DNA of 64,000 nt from Polaribacter sejongensis (GCF_038024065.1 NZ_CP150667.1:3045501-3109500), one strand, 5' to 3'. Counted from the first letter of the stretch, positions 47,233-55,601 are shown. Numbers and translations: made by a program. The notes: generated by a model not told the origin, from the letters alone.

Positions 47233-47475
47233 ATGGATTTACAAACTAGAAAAATAGAATTTGTTCAAGAATTTCTTAAACTGCAAAGTGAAGAAGTTAT
47301 TTCTCGTTTTGAAAAAATCTTAAGAAAAGAAAAAGGAAATTCTAAGCAAGAAAATTTTAAACCTATGTCTATTGAGGAGTTTAATTCACGAATAGACCAG
47401 TCTATAAATGACTCTAAAAATGGAAGATTAATAAGTTCAAGTGAATTGAAGTCCAAAATAGAGGAATGGAATTAA
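47233..47475 (+). CDS. Antitoxin of a ParE/RelE-type addiction module
   Basis: 80 residues, mostly helical and charged. An N-terminal amphipathic helix (VQEFLKLQSEEVISRFEKIL) and a C-terminal toxin-wrapping part ending LKSKIEEWN are the pattern of short antitoxins of ParE/RelE modules in Bacteroidota. The next gene overlaps it by 10 bp in another frame and is clearly ParE/RelE-like, which supports the assignment. The partner is frameshifted, so the antitoxin may be a relic. Confidence 0.8.
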   Translation: MDLQTRKIEFVQEFLKLQSEEVISRFEKILRKEKGNSKQENFKPMSIEEFNSRIDQSINDSKNGRLISSSELKSKIEEWN

Positions 47476-47785
47476 ATCTATTTTGGACTGAATTTGCTAA
47501 GAATGAACTTGAGGGTATTTATAAATATTATCGAGAAAAAGCAGGAATTGTAATCTCTAAAAAACTTGTAAAAGGAATTTATAATGAAACGCTTAATTTA
47601 AAAAAAACCAACCTGAAATAGGACAAATTGAAGGATTGTTAGAAAATCGAAAAGAAGAATTCAGGTCTTTAATTTACAAAAACTACAAATTAATTTATTG
47701 GATAAATTTTAAAGAAAAGAGGATTGAAATAAGTGATGTTTTTGATACTCGACAAAATCCACCTAAAATTAAACGAAATAAATAA
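47466..47785 (+). pseudogene. RelE/ParE-type toxin, frameshifted in an A8 run
   Basis: From the ATG at 47466 the frame reads MELNLFWTEFAKNELEGIYK and continues to NLKK, then meets an early stop at 47631. A -1 shift in the A run at 47600-47607 reopens the family C-terminus: PEIGQIEGLLENRKEEFRSL, then YKLIYWI, and finally ISDVFDTRQNPPKI, to the stop at 47785. One missing A (eight instead of nine) explains it. The intact product would have 106 residues, normal for ParE/RelE. Either the toxin is inactivated, the run is a sequencing error, or the A run supports slippage. Confidence 0.85.
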
Positions 47786-47789
47786 AATA

Positions 47790-47822
47790 GACATTGTCAT
47801 GCTGAACTTGTTTCAGCATCTC
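47790..47822. repeat. GTCATGCTGAAC..CAGCATCTCA dispersed repeat
   Basis: TGCTGAA and TTCAGCA pair around CTTGT in the stretch GTCATGCTGAACTTGTTTCA followed by GCATCTCA. Same general form as the repeat at 45785, and again a type common in Bacteroidota intergenic DNA (from memory). It runs into the 105-bp tandem duplication. Confidence 0.55.
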
Positions 47823-47919
47823 ATTAAAGTGATCGATATAGCTAAGAGAATCTGAAATAAATTCAGATTGACAAAATTTTACTTTAAAGACACTTTACTG
47901 TAAGCCTTTTTTAATTTCT
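47815..47919. repeat. 105-bp tandem duplication, copy A
   Basis: Nearly identical (two substitutions seen) to 47920-48024. It includes an AATCTGAA-ATAAA-TTCAGATT hairpin and a non-functional duplicate of the last codons of the downstream mocR-type gene. Confidence 0.9.
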
Positions 47920-48024
47920 AGCATCTCATTAAAGTGATCGATATAGCTAAGAGAATCTGAAATAAATTCAGATTGACAAAATTTTATTTTAAAGACACTT
48001 TACTGTAAGCATTTTTTAATTTCT
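47920..48024. repeat. 105-bp tandem duplication, copy B (overlaps the 3' end of the MocR gene)
   Basis: The copy abutting copy A without spacer. Bases 47984-48024 are the real 3' end of the MocR-type gene; the rest holds its hairpin terminator. Differences from copy A are one C/T and one C/A change. Confidence 0.9.
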
Positions 48025-49483
48025 GAATAACAATCTCAATTTCTTCTATAGCCAAATGACCAAAACCAAAACGGATTGCACACGTGTTTTTATCTTGATA
48101 CAGAATTGTTTTGGGTAGAAATAAATCGTTTTTTTCTGCTTCTTCAGCTAGTTTTACCAAAGAAATTTGTTGTGAAAATTGCAACCAAAGTGCTAATCCG
48201 CCAGCAGGAATTTCCCATTTCGCCGTTTCAGAAAAATAGTGCGTTAAGAGTTTACACAAACAATCTCGTCTTTGTTTATAGACAACAATGTTTTTTTTCA
48301 TGAGACGATAAATTTCACCTTCATTAATTAATTCAGACAACATTTGTTCTTGAATTAAATCGCCTTGTTTGTCTAGTAGCTGTAAATAATTGTTAGCTTC
48401 CGAAATTAAATTTTCTGGCGCAACTACAAATCCTGTTTGAAAACTAGGGAATAAGGATTGGCCCAATTTTCCTAAATAAATAACCATTCCGTTAGTATCT
48501 GCACTTGCCATGGGTAACATTGCAGAACCAGTAAACTGAAAATCGTAATCATAATCATCTTCAATAATAGCAAAACCATATTCTTTTGCCAATTGCAATA
48601 AAGCCAAACGGCGTTCTGCACTTAAGGTTACTGTTGTTGGGTAATCTCTATGTGCACATACATACACACATCTAATACTTCCTTTTATAAAATGTTTTTT
48701 AATATAATCTACATCTAAACCATCTGCATCTACAGGGATTGTTTTAATGGTTGCGTGGGCTTGTTGAAAAATCATATTAGCTGCATAATTACTTAAATTA
48801 CCAACTAAAACAAGGTCGTTTTGTTTTATCAATAGTTGAGAAACAATATACAAACTCATTTCTGTACTACGTGTATTAATTAAATTATTTGGGGTTATAT
48901 GAAAACCTCTCGTTGCATTTAAATAATTACAAAGTTGTGTTTGAAATAAAGAATAGGAAGATTCATTGGGTTTGTTCCATTTTTTTATCAGCGTTTTTCG
49001 CTTCATAGCAGCGCTGTACCATCTTGTAAATTCATGTACAGGATGTAGACGTAAATCTGGTTTACCATCATTAATGGTATACTTTGCTGTTGTTAATTGA
49101 GTTGTGGATGCTAAATGAAATGATTTTTGAAAAGGAAACCCTGTAGATTTTGCATACGTATATGCCTGATTTATTTTTTGAGAAGGTGCTTTTATTTTTG
49201 ATGATTTCTGCTCTGGCTCTAAGACAAACGTACCTTTATTAGGTATAATTTCTACCCAACCTTGTGACGCCAACTCCTCGTAAATAGCAACGGCTGTATT
49301 TCTATGAATTTTTAAGGTCTGCCCCAATATGCGTGTTCCTGGTAAAATGGTACCTTTAACTAAAAACCTACGTTGTATTGCATTTATAATTTGCTGAGAC
49401 ACTTGTATGTAAACAGGCTGAGGTATTGATTTATCAAAATTAATTAACTGTTTAAAAAGTGCAATAACCGGACTATCTATCAT
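47984..49483 (-). CDS. MocR/GntR-family regulator with degenerate PLP site
   Basis: 499 residues. Residues about 18-90 are a GntR winged helix (PQPVYIQVSQQI, KIHRNTAVAIYEELASQGWV), and 125-495 an aminotransferase class I fold, the MocR/PdxR architecture. The segment that normally reads GTFSK (PLP lysine) is GKLGQ at 338-342, and the Arg seven residues later is also Gln (349). The Asp pair in IEDDYDYD (309-310) and the Arg in RFGFG are kept. It may therefore bind a ligand without forming a Schiff base. It is divergent from the TonB receptor-bioB operon, 67 bp apart, and probably regulates it. Confidence 0.88.
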   Translation of the reverse strand: MIDSPVIALFKQLINFDKSIPQPVYIQVSQQIINAIQRRFLVKGTILPGTRILGQTLKIHRNTAVAIYEELASQGWVEIIPNKGTFVLEPEQKSSKIKAPSQKINQAYTYAKSTGFPFQKSFHLASTTQLTTAKYTINDGKPDLRLHPVHEFTRWYSAAMKRKTLIKKWNKPNESSYSLFQTQLCNYLNATRGFHITPNNLINTRSTEMSLYIVSQLLIKQNDLVLVGNLSNYAANMIFQQAHATIKTIPVDADGLDVDYIKKHFIKGSIRCVYVCAHRDYPTTVTLSAERRLALLQLAKEYGFAIIEDDYDYDFQFTGSAMLPMASADTNGMVIYLGKLGQSLFPSFQTGFVVAPENLISEANNYLQLLDKQGDLIQEQMLSELINEGEIYRLMKKNIVVYKQRRDCLCKLLTHYFSETAKWEIPAGGLALWLQFSQQISLVKLAEEAEKNDLFLPKTILYQDKNTCAIRFGFGHLAIEEIEIVIQKLKNAYSKVSLK

Positions 49484-49503
49484 TTTAAAACTGGACTAGT
49501 TTA

Positions 49504-49521
49504 ATCGTCCGGAAAGTTACG
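49504..49521. promoter_or_regulatory. Possible operator between the MocR-type gene and the TonB receptor
   Basis: A short inverted repeat GGAC-N10-GTCC lies in the 67-bp divergent region. It is a weak candidate for the MocR-type site; no TAnnTTTG element is present for either gene. Confidence 0.25.
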
Positions 49522-49550
49522 AGTTTTGCAGCGTATTTAAATGATTATTT

Positions 49551-51377
49551 ATGAAAATTAAAATTACCTTAATAGCAACTTTGTTATTATCAGCGATACA
49601 TACAAAAGCACAAGTAGATCCTATAAAAAGAGATACTTTAAAAGAAGTAGTAATTACGTCTACAAGAATAGATTTACCTTTTAAAGAGAACTCTAGAACT
49701 ATAGATGTTATTTCATCTGAAGCAATTAAAAATAGTGCGGCTACAAATGTTGCAGATTTATTACAGCAAGTTGCGGGTGTAGATATTAGAAGAAGGGGAA
49801 CTGCTGGTAGTCAGGCAGATTTATATATTAGAGGAGGAGGTTTCGACCAGACTTTATTATTGGTTGATGGTATTAAAATGGATGATTCTCAAACCGGTCA
49901 TCATACATTAAATGCCGCTTTACCTATAGAGGTTATCGAAAGAATAGAAATTATTAAAGGTCCTGCAGCAAGAGTTTTCGGTCAGAATGCATTTACAGGA
50001 GCTATAAATATTGTTACTAAAAAGAGGTTAGCAAGCAGTGCTAGTATAAATGTAGAAGGTGGTTCTTTCGGACAATTAAATAGTTCTGTAACTTTTGGAG
50101 AAGAATACGAGAACGCTTCTTTTATGGTGCATGTTGGTGCATTAACTTCAGATGGTTATAGAACTAATTCTGATTATGAAAATAAGAATTATGTACTAAA
50201 AGGGATTTTTAATAAGAAGAAACAGCCTATTGAGGTTTTAGGTACTTTTTTCGATAAAAAATATGGTGCAGAGAATTTTTATACAACAAATCCAGATTGG
50301 CATGAGTATGAAGAAACTCAGAATAGCGTAATAGGAGTTTCTACAGTTTTTAGAACTGAAAAATTTAAGATTACACCAAGAGTTTATTGGAGAAGAGGGC
50401 AAGATATTTTCTTATTAAAAAGAGAGGATCCTAGTTTTTTTAGAAATTTACATATTACCAACAAAGTGGGTGCAGAGGCTAATGCTTCATATGCTTCTAA
50501 TTTAGGAATTACTGGTTTTGGTATAGATCTTTCTAGAGTTTCTATAAGTAGTAATAATTTAGGAAAAAGAAATAGAACAATGGCAAATCTATTTTTAGAA
50601 CATCGTTTTAAATTGGCTAATGAAAAGTTAGATATTACTCCGGGAGTTGCAGTTACTTATTTTTCTGATTTTAAATTTCATGCTTTTCCAGGAGTAGATA
50701 TTGGGTATCAGGTTTCTGAAAACTTAAAAGCTTATGGGAATTTAGGAGTTACCTATAGAATACCTACTTATACCGATTTATTTTATAATGATCCTAGAAC
50801 TATTGGAAATGAAAATTTAGACCCAGAAGAAGCATTTGCACAAGAAATTGGTTTAAAGTATAACTCTGGAAAATTTACAACTTCTGTTGCCATTTTTAAT
50901 AGAGATGCAGATAATCTAATTGATTTTATTAGACCAGACACAGATCCTACTTCACAATATGAGGCAACTAATATTGCAAAAGTAAATACCAGAGGTTTTG
51001 AATTGAATGCAGATTATCGTTTTAAATTAAATGAGTTTAATCAGACTTTATCTTTTGGATATAATTTTTTAGATGATGACATTTTAGATCAGAATAAAGA
51101 GTTGTCTCGTTATTCTTTAAATACGTTAAGACATCAATTTATAACTCGTTTTTCATCAAAATTATTTAAAAATGTAAGTCAGAATATTATTTACAAACAT
51201 GCAGAACGTACTGTAGGTACAAGCTATAATGTTTGGGATGCTTCTGTAATTGTAGATTTTAATAAATTTAGTTTTACAGTTACTGCAAATAATATTTTTG
51301 ATGCAGAATATATAGAATCTGGTTTTGTACCAATGCCACCAAGTAATGTGTTATTTGGTTTGCGTTATAGTTACTAA
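49551..51377 (+). CDS. BtuB-like TonB-dependent outer-membrane receptor
   Basis: 608 residues, BtuB-sized and much shorter than SusC proteins. A signal peptide (ending TKAQ) is followed by a TonB box-like EVVITSTR near residue 34, a plug (LLQQVAGVDIRRRGTAG, IRGGGFDQTLLLVDGI, GPAARVFGQNAFTGAINIVTKK), and a 22-strand barrel ending in an aromatic residue (GLRYSY). It should import a small molecule, using TonB energy. bioB follows after 12 bp, so the substrate may be biotin or a precursor; cobalamin or another ligand cannot be excluded. Confidence 0.92.
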   Translation: MKIKITLIATLLLSAIHTKAQVDPIKRDTLKEVVITSTRIDLPFKENSRTIDVISSEAIKNSAATNVADLLQQVAGVDIRRRGTAGSQADLYIRGGGFDQTLLLVDGIKMDDSQTGHHTLNAALPIEVIERIEIIKGPAARVFGQNAFTGAINIVTKKRLASSASINVEGGSFGQLNSSVTFGEEYENASFMVHVGALTSDGYRTNSDYENKNYVLKGIFNKKKQPIEVLGTFFDKKYGAENFYTTNPDWHEYEETQNSVIGVSTVFRTEKFKITPRVYWRRGQDIFLLKREDPSFFRNLHITNKVGAEANASYASNLGITGFGIDLSRVSISSNNLGKRNRTMANLFLEHRFKLANEKLDITPGVAVTYFSDFKFHAFPGVDIGYQVSENLKAYGNLGVTYRIPTYTDLFYNDPRTIGNENLDPEEAFAQEIGLKYNSGKFTTSVAIFNRDADNLIDFIRPDTDPTSQYEATNIAKVNTRGFELNADYRFKLNEFNQTLSFGYNFLDDDILDQNKELSRYSLNTLRHQFITRFSSKLFKNVSQNIIYKHAERTVGTSYNVWDASVIVDFNKFSFTVTANNIFDAEYIESGFVPMPPSNVLFGLRYSY

Positions 51378-51389
51378 AAAAAAATAGCT

Positions 51390-52487
51390 ATGAGTGAAGT
51401 AAGGCATAATTGGACAAAAGAAGAAGTTTTAGAAATTTATAATAAGCCATTAATGGAGTTGCTGTATGAAGCTGCAACAGTTCATAGAAAACAACATAAT
51501 CCTAATGTGGTGCAGGTGTCAACCTTATTATCAATAAAAACAGGAGGTTGTTCAGAAGATTGTGGGTATTGTCCGCAAGCCGCAAGATATCATACCAATG
51601 TAGAGGGTAATGATTTAATGACTGTAAATCAGGTAAAGGCACAAGCATTAAGAGCAAAAGAAAGTGGAAGTTCTCGTGTTTGTATGGGAGCTGCATGGAG
51701 AAATGTAAAAGATGGGCCAGAATTTGATAGCGTCTTAGATATGGTAAGAACCGTAAATAAGTTAGACATGGAGGTTTGTTGCACCTTGGGTATGGTAACC
51801 GAAAATCAGGCTAAAAGGTTGGCGGAAGCTGGTTTATATGCGTATAATCATAATTTAGATTCGTCAGAAGAATATTATAAAGAAGTAATTTCTACAAGAG
51901 GTTACCAAGATCGATTAGATACTATAAGTAATGTACGTAAAACGAATGTTACAGTTTGTTCTGGCGGAATTATTGGTATGGGAGAATCTGCTGCAGATAG
52001 AGTAGGAATGCTAGTTGCATTGTCTACCTTAAATCCACAGCCAGAATCTACGCCAATTAATGCGTTAGTTGCGGTTGAAGGAACTCCTTTGGAAGATGAA
52101 AAACCAGTGGAAATTTGGGATATGATTAGAATGGTTGCCACCACAAGAATTGTTTTACCAGAAACGCAAGTTCGTTTATCTGCAGGTAGAACTCAAATGA
52201 GTAGAGAAGGGCAGGCAATGTGTTTCTTTGCGGGGGCAAATTCTATTTTTGCTGGAGATAAATTATTAACAACTCCAAACCCAGATGTAAATGAAGATAT
52301 GAAGATGTTTCAATTATTAGGTTTGAATCCTCAAAAACCATTTACTAAAAAAGTTCAACCAGAAACCATTGCTGCAGAAGATTCTAAATATCAATCTTTA
52401 GAAGAAAAACCAAAATGGACGAGACCAAGCCATAAAATTGACAGAAATGAAGCTGCCAAACAAAAAGGTAAGATGCTAAAAGGTTAA
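51390..52487 (+). CDS. bioB: Biotin synthase
   Basis: 365 residues. A radical-SAM enzyme inserting sulfur into dethiobiotin. The SAM [4Fe-4S] cluster motif is CSEDCGYCPQ near residue 54. The second cluster region includes SSRVCMGAAWR, EVCCTLGMV and TVCSGGIIGMGE, and the conserved Arg is in VRLSAGR. The C-terminal 40 residues extend beyond the E. coli enzyme, as in other Bacteroidota. It is operonic with the upstream TonB receptor; other bio genes are not in the window. Confidence 0.97.
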   Translation: MSEVRHNWTKEEVLEIYNKPLMELLYEAATVHRKQHNPNVVQVSTLLSIKTGGCSEDCGYCPQAARYHTNVEGNDLMTVNQVKAQALRAKESGSSRVCMGAAWRNVKDGPEFDSVLDMVRTVNKLDMEVCCTLGMVTENQAKRLAEAGLYAYNHNLDSSEEYYKEVISTRGYQDRLDTISNVRKTNVTVCSGGIIGMGESAADRVGMLVALSTLNPQPESTPINALVAVEGTPLEDEKPVEIWDMIRMVATTRIVLPETQVRLSAGRTQMSREGQAMCFFAGANSIFAGDKLLTTPNPDVNEDMKMFQLLGLNPQKPFTKKVQPETIAAEDSKYQSLEEKPKWTRPSHKIDRNEAAKQKGKMLKG

Positions 52488-52880
52488 AAGTAATATTCCT
52501 TCTTTTAATTGATTTAAGAAATGAATTATGTATTTAATTTAGATGTTATAGCAACTATTTTTTACATAAATAAATTATATAATTTTAAAAGGCCTTGATC
52601 TATTTTATCAAGGCTTTTTCTTTTTTGATGAATTTTTCAAAAAAAAACTGTAACAAAATAGATTCTTTAACTACTTATAAGAGAAGCTTAATTATACCAA
52701 CTCACTTTAATCTTATTATTTCTAGAATAAAAAAGAGGTTAAAAAAGTTTAAAATCAACTTAAAAAGAGAGCTCTTAAAAGTTGATGTTATAAAATGGTA
52801 TTGCACTTTATATTGATGGAATAAATCGCTTTATTCAGTCAAAAAACATTTATCTTTAATCTCTTTTAAAACAAACTGCT
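52488..52880. other. Gene-free stretch after bioB
   Basis: 393 bp between bioB and the NfeD-like gene. It holds the bioB terminator at 52592 and low-complexity AT-rich DNA. A possible 73-codon frame across the terminator is judged spurious. No promoter with both elements was found for the downstream gene. Confidence 0.6.
52592..52619 (+). terminator. bioB operon terminator
   Basis: GCCTTGAT and ATCAAGGC pair around CTATTTT, followed by TTTTT. It lies 105 bp after the bioB stop. Confidence 0.8.
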
Positions 52881-53453
52881 ATGATGGAATGGTTTCAAGA
52901 ATTAACTGCTTTCGAGAAGACCTATTGGATAATTACAGGGATTTCTACCTTTATGTTTTTGTTGGTATTAATATCAACAATAATTGGTGCAGAAACAGAT
53001 GATATTGGTGATGTAGATGCAGAAATTGATGCAGATACAGGTGCAGGATTTCAATTTTTTACGTTGAAAAACTTAGTCGCTTTTTTTGCCATATTTGGTT
53101 GGAGCGGTATTGCTAGTGTAGATGCAGGAAACTCTAAAGTAGTTACTGTAATTATCTCTGTGTTTTGTGGATTGGTAATGATGTTTGTGATGGCAGCATT
53201 ATTTTATTACATCAGTAAATTAAGTTCTAGCGGAACTTTAAAAATGAAAAATGCTTTAAACTCTATTGGTGAAGTCTATTTAACTGTAGGTGCAAATAGA
53301 TCTAAAACAGGTAAAATTCAAATTAAAATTCAAGGGGCTTTAAGAGAATTAGAAGCTTTAACAGATCATAATGAAGATTTAAAACAAGGAAAAATTATAA
53401 AAGTAATAGAAGTAACAAACAACGGAACATTAATTATAGAACCTCAAAACTAA
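52881..53453 (+). CDS. NfeD/YuaF-like membrane protein with OB-fold, flotillin partner
   Basis: 190 residues. Three hydrophobic segments are visible (about 14-38, 62-80, 88-112) with an acidic loop between the first two (GDVDAEIDADTG). The C-terminal 70 residues form an NfeD-like OB domain (IGEVYLTVGANRSKTGKIQI, QGKIIKVIEV). Such proteins pair with flotillins in membrane microdomains, as YuaF does with YuaG/FloT in Bacillus. The flotillin gene starts 9 bp downstream. Confidence 0.85.
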   Translation: MMEWFQELTAFEKTYWIITGISTFMFLLVLISTIIGAETDDIGDVDAEIDADTGAGFQFFTLKNLVAFFAIFGWSGIASVDAGNSKVVTVIISVFCGLVMMFVMAALFYYISKLSSSGTLKMKNALNSIGEVYLTVGANRSKTGKIQIKIQGALRELEALTDHNEDLKQGKIIKVIEVTNNGTLIIEPQN

Positions 53454-53462
53454 AAAATAACT

Positions 53463-54878
53463 ATGCTAAACTTTATGATATTACAAACTAGTCAATTTGC
53501 CGGATTAATCGGAATCGGAATTGCAATTCTCTTCGTTTTTATATTGCTAATTGCAATGGTAAAAAGATATAAGAGATGTCCATCAGACAGAATTTTGGTG
53601 GTATATGGAAAAGTAGGTGGAGGAGAATCTGCTAAATGTATTCATGGTGGAGCTGCATTTATATTTCCGGTAATTCAAGATTATCAATTTTTAGATTTAA
53701 CACCTATTTCTATTGAAGTAAATTTGGTAAATGCACTTTCTAAGCAAAATATTCGTGTAAATGTTCCTTCAAGATTTACTATTGGGGTTTCTACAGAACC
53801 AGGAATCATGCAAAATGCTGCAGAAAGATTGTTAGGTTTAGATCAAGATAGCATTCAAGATTTAGCACAAGAAATTATATTTGGTCAGTTACGTTTGGTA
53901 GTTGCATCGATGGATATTGAAGAAATTAACAACGACCGTGATAAGTTTTTAACCAATATTTCTCAATCTGTAGAAACAGAGTTAAAGAAAGTAGGGTTAA
54001 AATTAATCAACGTAAATATTACAGATATTGTTGATGAATCTGGTTATATAGAAGCTTTAGGAAAAGAAGCAGCTGCGCACGCAATTAACGCGGCACGTAA
54101 ATCGGTTGCAGAAAAAAATAGAGATGGTTCTATTGGTGAAGCAAACGCAGTACAAGATGAAAGAACACAAGTTGCAGCAGCAAATGCACAAGCAGTAGCT
54201 GGGGAAAATACAGCAAAAATTAATGTAGCAAATTCAGACTCTTTAAGAAGACAAAGAGAGGCAGAAGCAGAACGTACAGCAATTGCATCAGAAAAAGTAC
54301 AAACAGCAAATGCATTAAAAGAATCTTATGCTGCAGAGCAAGAAGCAGAGGTTGCAAGAGCGGAAAGAGAGCGTTCTTCTCAATTAGCAGATATTATTGT
54401 ACCTGCCGAAATAGACAAACGTAAAGTAGAAATAGACGCAGAAGCAAGAGCAGAAAACATTAGAAGAATTGCAAAAGGTGAAGCCGATGCAATTTTATTT
54501 AAAGCACAAGCGGAAGCACAAGGTTTGTTTGAGGTTTTAACAAAACAAGCACAAGGTTTAGATCAAATAGTGAAAGCTGCTGGAAACGATTCTCAAAATG
54601 CAGCCTTATTATTAATTGCAGATAAATTACCAGAATTGGTAAAAATACAAGCAGAAGCTATTAAAAATATTAAGATTGATAAAGTTACTGTTTGGGAAAA
54701 CGGAGGAGGAGCAGATGGAAAAACATCAACCTCTAACTTTATTTCTGGAATGTATAAAGCGGTACCGCCTTTACAAGAAATGTTTAATATGGCAGGTATG
54801 GAGTTGCCAAGTTATTTAAAAGGAAAAGATATCCCTGCGGAATTACCTGCTGAGGTTATTGATACCAAAGATAACTAG
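53463..54878 (+). CDS. Flotillin-family (SPFH domain) protein
   Basis: 471 residues. An N-terminal hydrophobic segment (about 12-34) anchors it to the membrane. The SPFH/band-7 domain covers about 40-215 (CPSDRILVVYGKVGGGESAKC, IDEI-type helix regions). Residues 215-350 are a long Ala/Glu-rich coiled coil (AEAERTAIASEKVQ, EARAENIRRIAKGEADA) of flotillin type. It probably forms oligomeric scaffolds that organise membrane microdomains. Operonic with the NfeD-like gene; a strong terminator follows. Confidence 0.93.
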   Translation: MLNFMILQTSQFAGLIGIGIAILFVFILLIAMVKRYKRCPSDRILVVYGKVGGGESAKCIHGGAAFIFPVIQDYQFLDLTPISIEVNLVNALSKQNIRVNVPSRFTIGVSTEPGIMQNAAERLLGLDQDSIQDLAQEIIFGQLRLVVASMDIEEINNDRDKFLTNISQSVETELKKVGLKLINVNITDIVDESGYIEALGKEAAAHAINAARKSVAEKNRDGSIGEANAVQDERTQVAAANAQAVAGENTAKINVANSDSLRRQREAEAERTAIASEKVQTANALKESYAAEQEAEVARAERERSSQLADIIVPAEIDKRKVEIDAEARAENIRRIAKGEADAILFKAQAEAQGLFEVLTKQAQGLDQIVKAAGNDSQNAALLLIADKLPELVKIQAEAIKNIKIDKVTVWENGGGADGKTSTSNFISGMYKAVPPLQEMFNMAGMELPSYLKGKDIPAELPAEVIDTKDN

Positions 54879-54906
54879 TTTATAAACATACAAGTTTTAA
54901 CGGAAG

Positions 54907-54938
54907 CCATCATTTATTTTTTAAATGATGGTTTTTTT
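54907..54938 (+). terminator. Flotillin operon terminator
   Basis: CCATCATTTA and TAAATGATGG pair around TTTTT, followed by seven T. Confidence 0.85.
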
Positions 54939-55055
54939 GATATATAATTTATTGCAGAAGATTTAAAGTGTTGATTTTTAAACAGGTATTAATACGGGGT
55001 AAATACATTGCTTGTATTTAGTAAATTGCGGTTTAAAATAAATATCCCCTAGCTT

Positions 55056-55205
55056 ATGAAATCTTGTCCGAAATGTAAATCTGAATCTAGACATAGAATG
55101 ATGAGAAAAGGAATTGTAAAGATTATTCCAGGAACAAGAGGTTATGCTTGTGATAATTGTAATACACAGTATGCATGGTTTTCTTTTATCAATCGTACGT
55201 TTAGA
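55056..55205 (+). CDS. Zinc-ribbon miniprotein, copy 1 (C-terminus shifted by one base)
   Basis: 49 residues from the ATG at 55056: two Cys pairs, SCPKCKS and YACDNCNTQ, separated by 24 residues with a basic linker (RHRMMRKGIVKIIPG), then WFSFINRTF. It is about 73% identical over 49 residues to the protein encoded 240 bp downstream. A run of four T at 55200-55203, where copy 2 implies three, brings the stop forward and removes the final Arg-Val. No family is recognised; it probably binds zinc and perhaps nucleic acid or a ribosome-like partner. Confidence 0.7.
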
Positions 55206-55445
55206 GTGTAGTAAAAAAGCCATTCTAAAAGAGTATAATCTTTTTATACAGAACTTGTTTCTGTGACTCTGTTTGCTCAAAATCAGTATTTATAAGAACT
55301 TGATATCAATTCAGATTTCCCAAAATTTCTTATTATATAAGCTTTCTTTTTTGTATCCTAGTTTAGTATATAAATCAGATAATTTAGAATAGAATTATCT
55401 TGTTGTAACTTGCTAAATTTCAGGGGTAAACCAAACAGACTAATT

Positions 55446-55601
55446 ATGAAAGCTTGCCCAAAGTGTAAATCTACATCTAACCACAGAATGAGAAGGGGGG
55501 CATTTGTTAAAATGATACCAGGTACTAAGGCTTATGCTTGCGATAAGTGTAACACGCAGTACACTTGGTTTTCTTTTATCAACCGTTCTTTTAAGGTATA
55601 A
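55446..55601 (+). CDS. Zinc-ribbon miniprotein, copy 2
   Basis: 51 residues from the ATG at 55446; a longer frame from 55410 is rejected because its paralogue starts at this Met. Two Cys pairs, ACPKCKS and YACDKCNTQ, a basic linker (HRMRRGAFVKMIPGTK) and a C-terminal WFSFINRSFKV. It is a tandem paralogue of the preceding gene, with a strong terminator directly after its stop. Function unknown; conservation of both copies argues that they are real genes. Confidence 0.78.
   Translation: MKACPKCKSTSNHRMRRGAFVKMIPGTKAYACDKCNTQYTWFSFINRSFKV

Noticed and set aside
49504..49521. A BirA-type operator between the MocR-type gene and the TonB receptor
   Set aside because: No TTGTAAACC/GGTTTACAA-like sequence is present; only a short GGAC/GTCC inverted repeat was found.
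52595..52816. A 73-codon plus-strand frame after bioB
   Set aside because: It begins inside the bioB terminator hairpin and encodes a Lys/Phe-rich random-like product.
55410..55445. Upstream start for zinc-ribbon copy 2
   Set aside because: The paralogue starts at the equivalent of the ATG at 55446 and the 12 extra residues have no counterpart.
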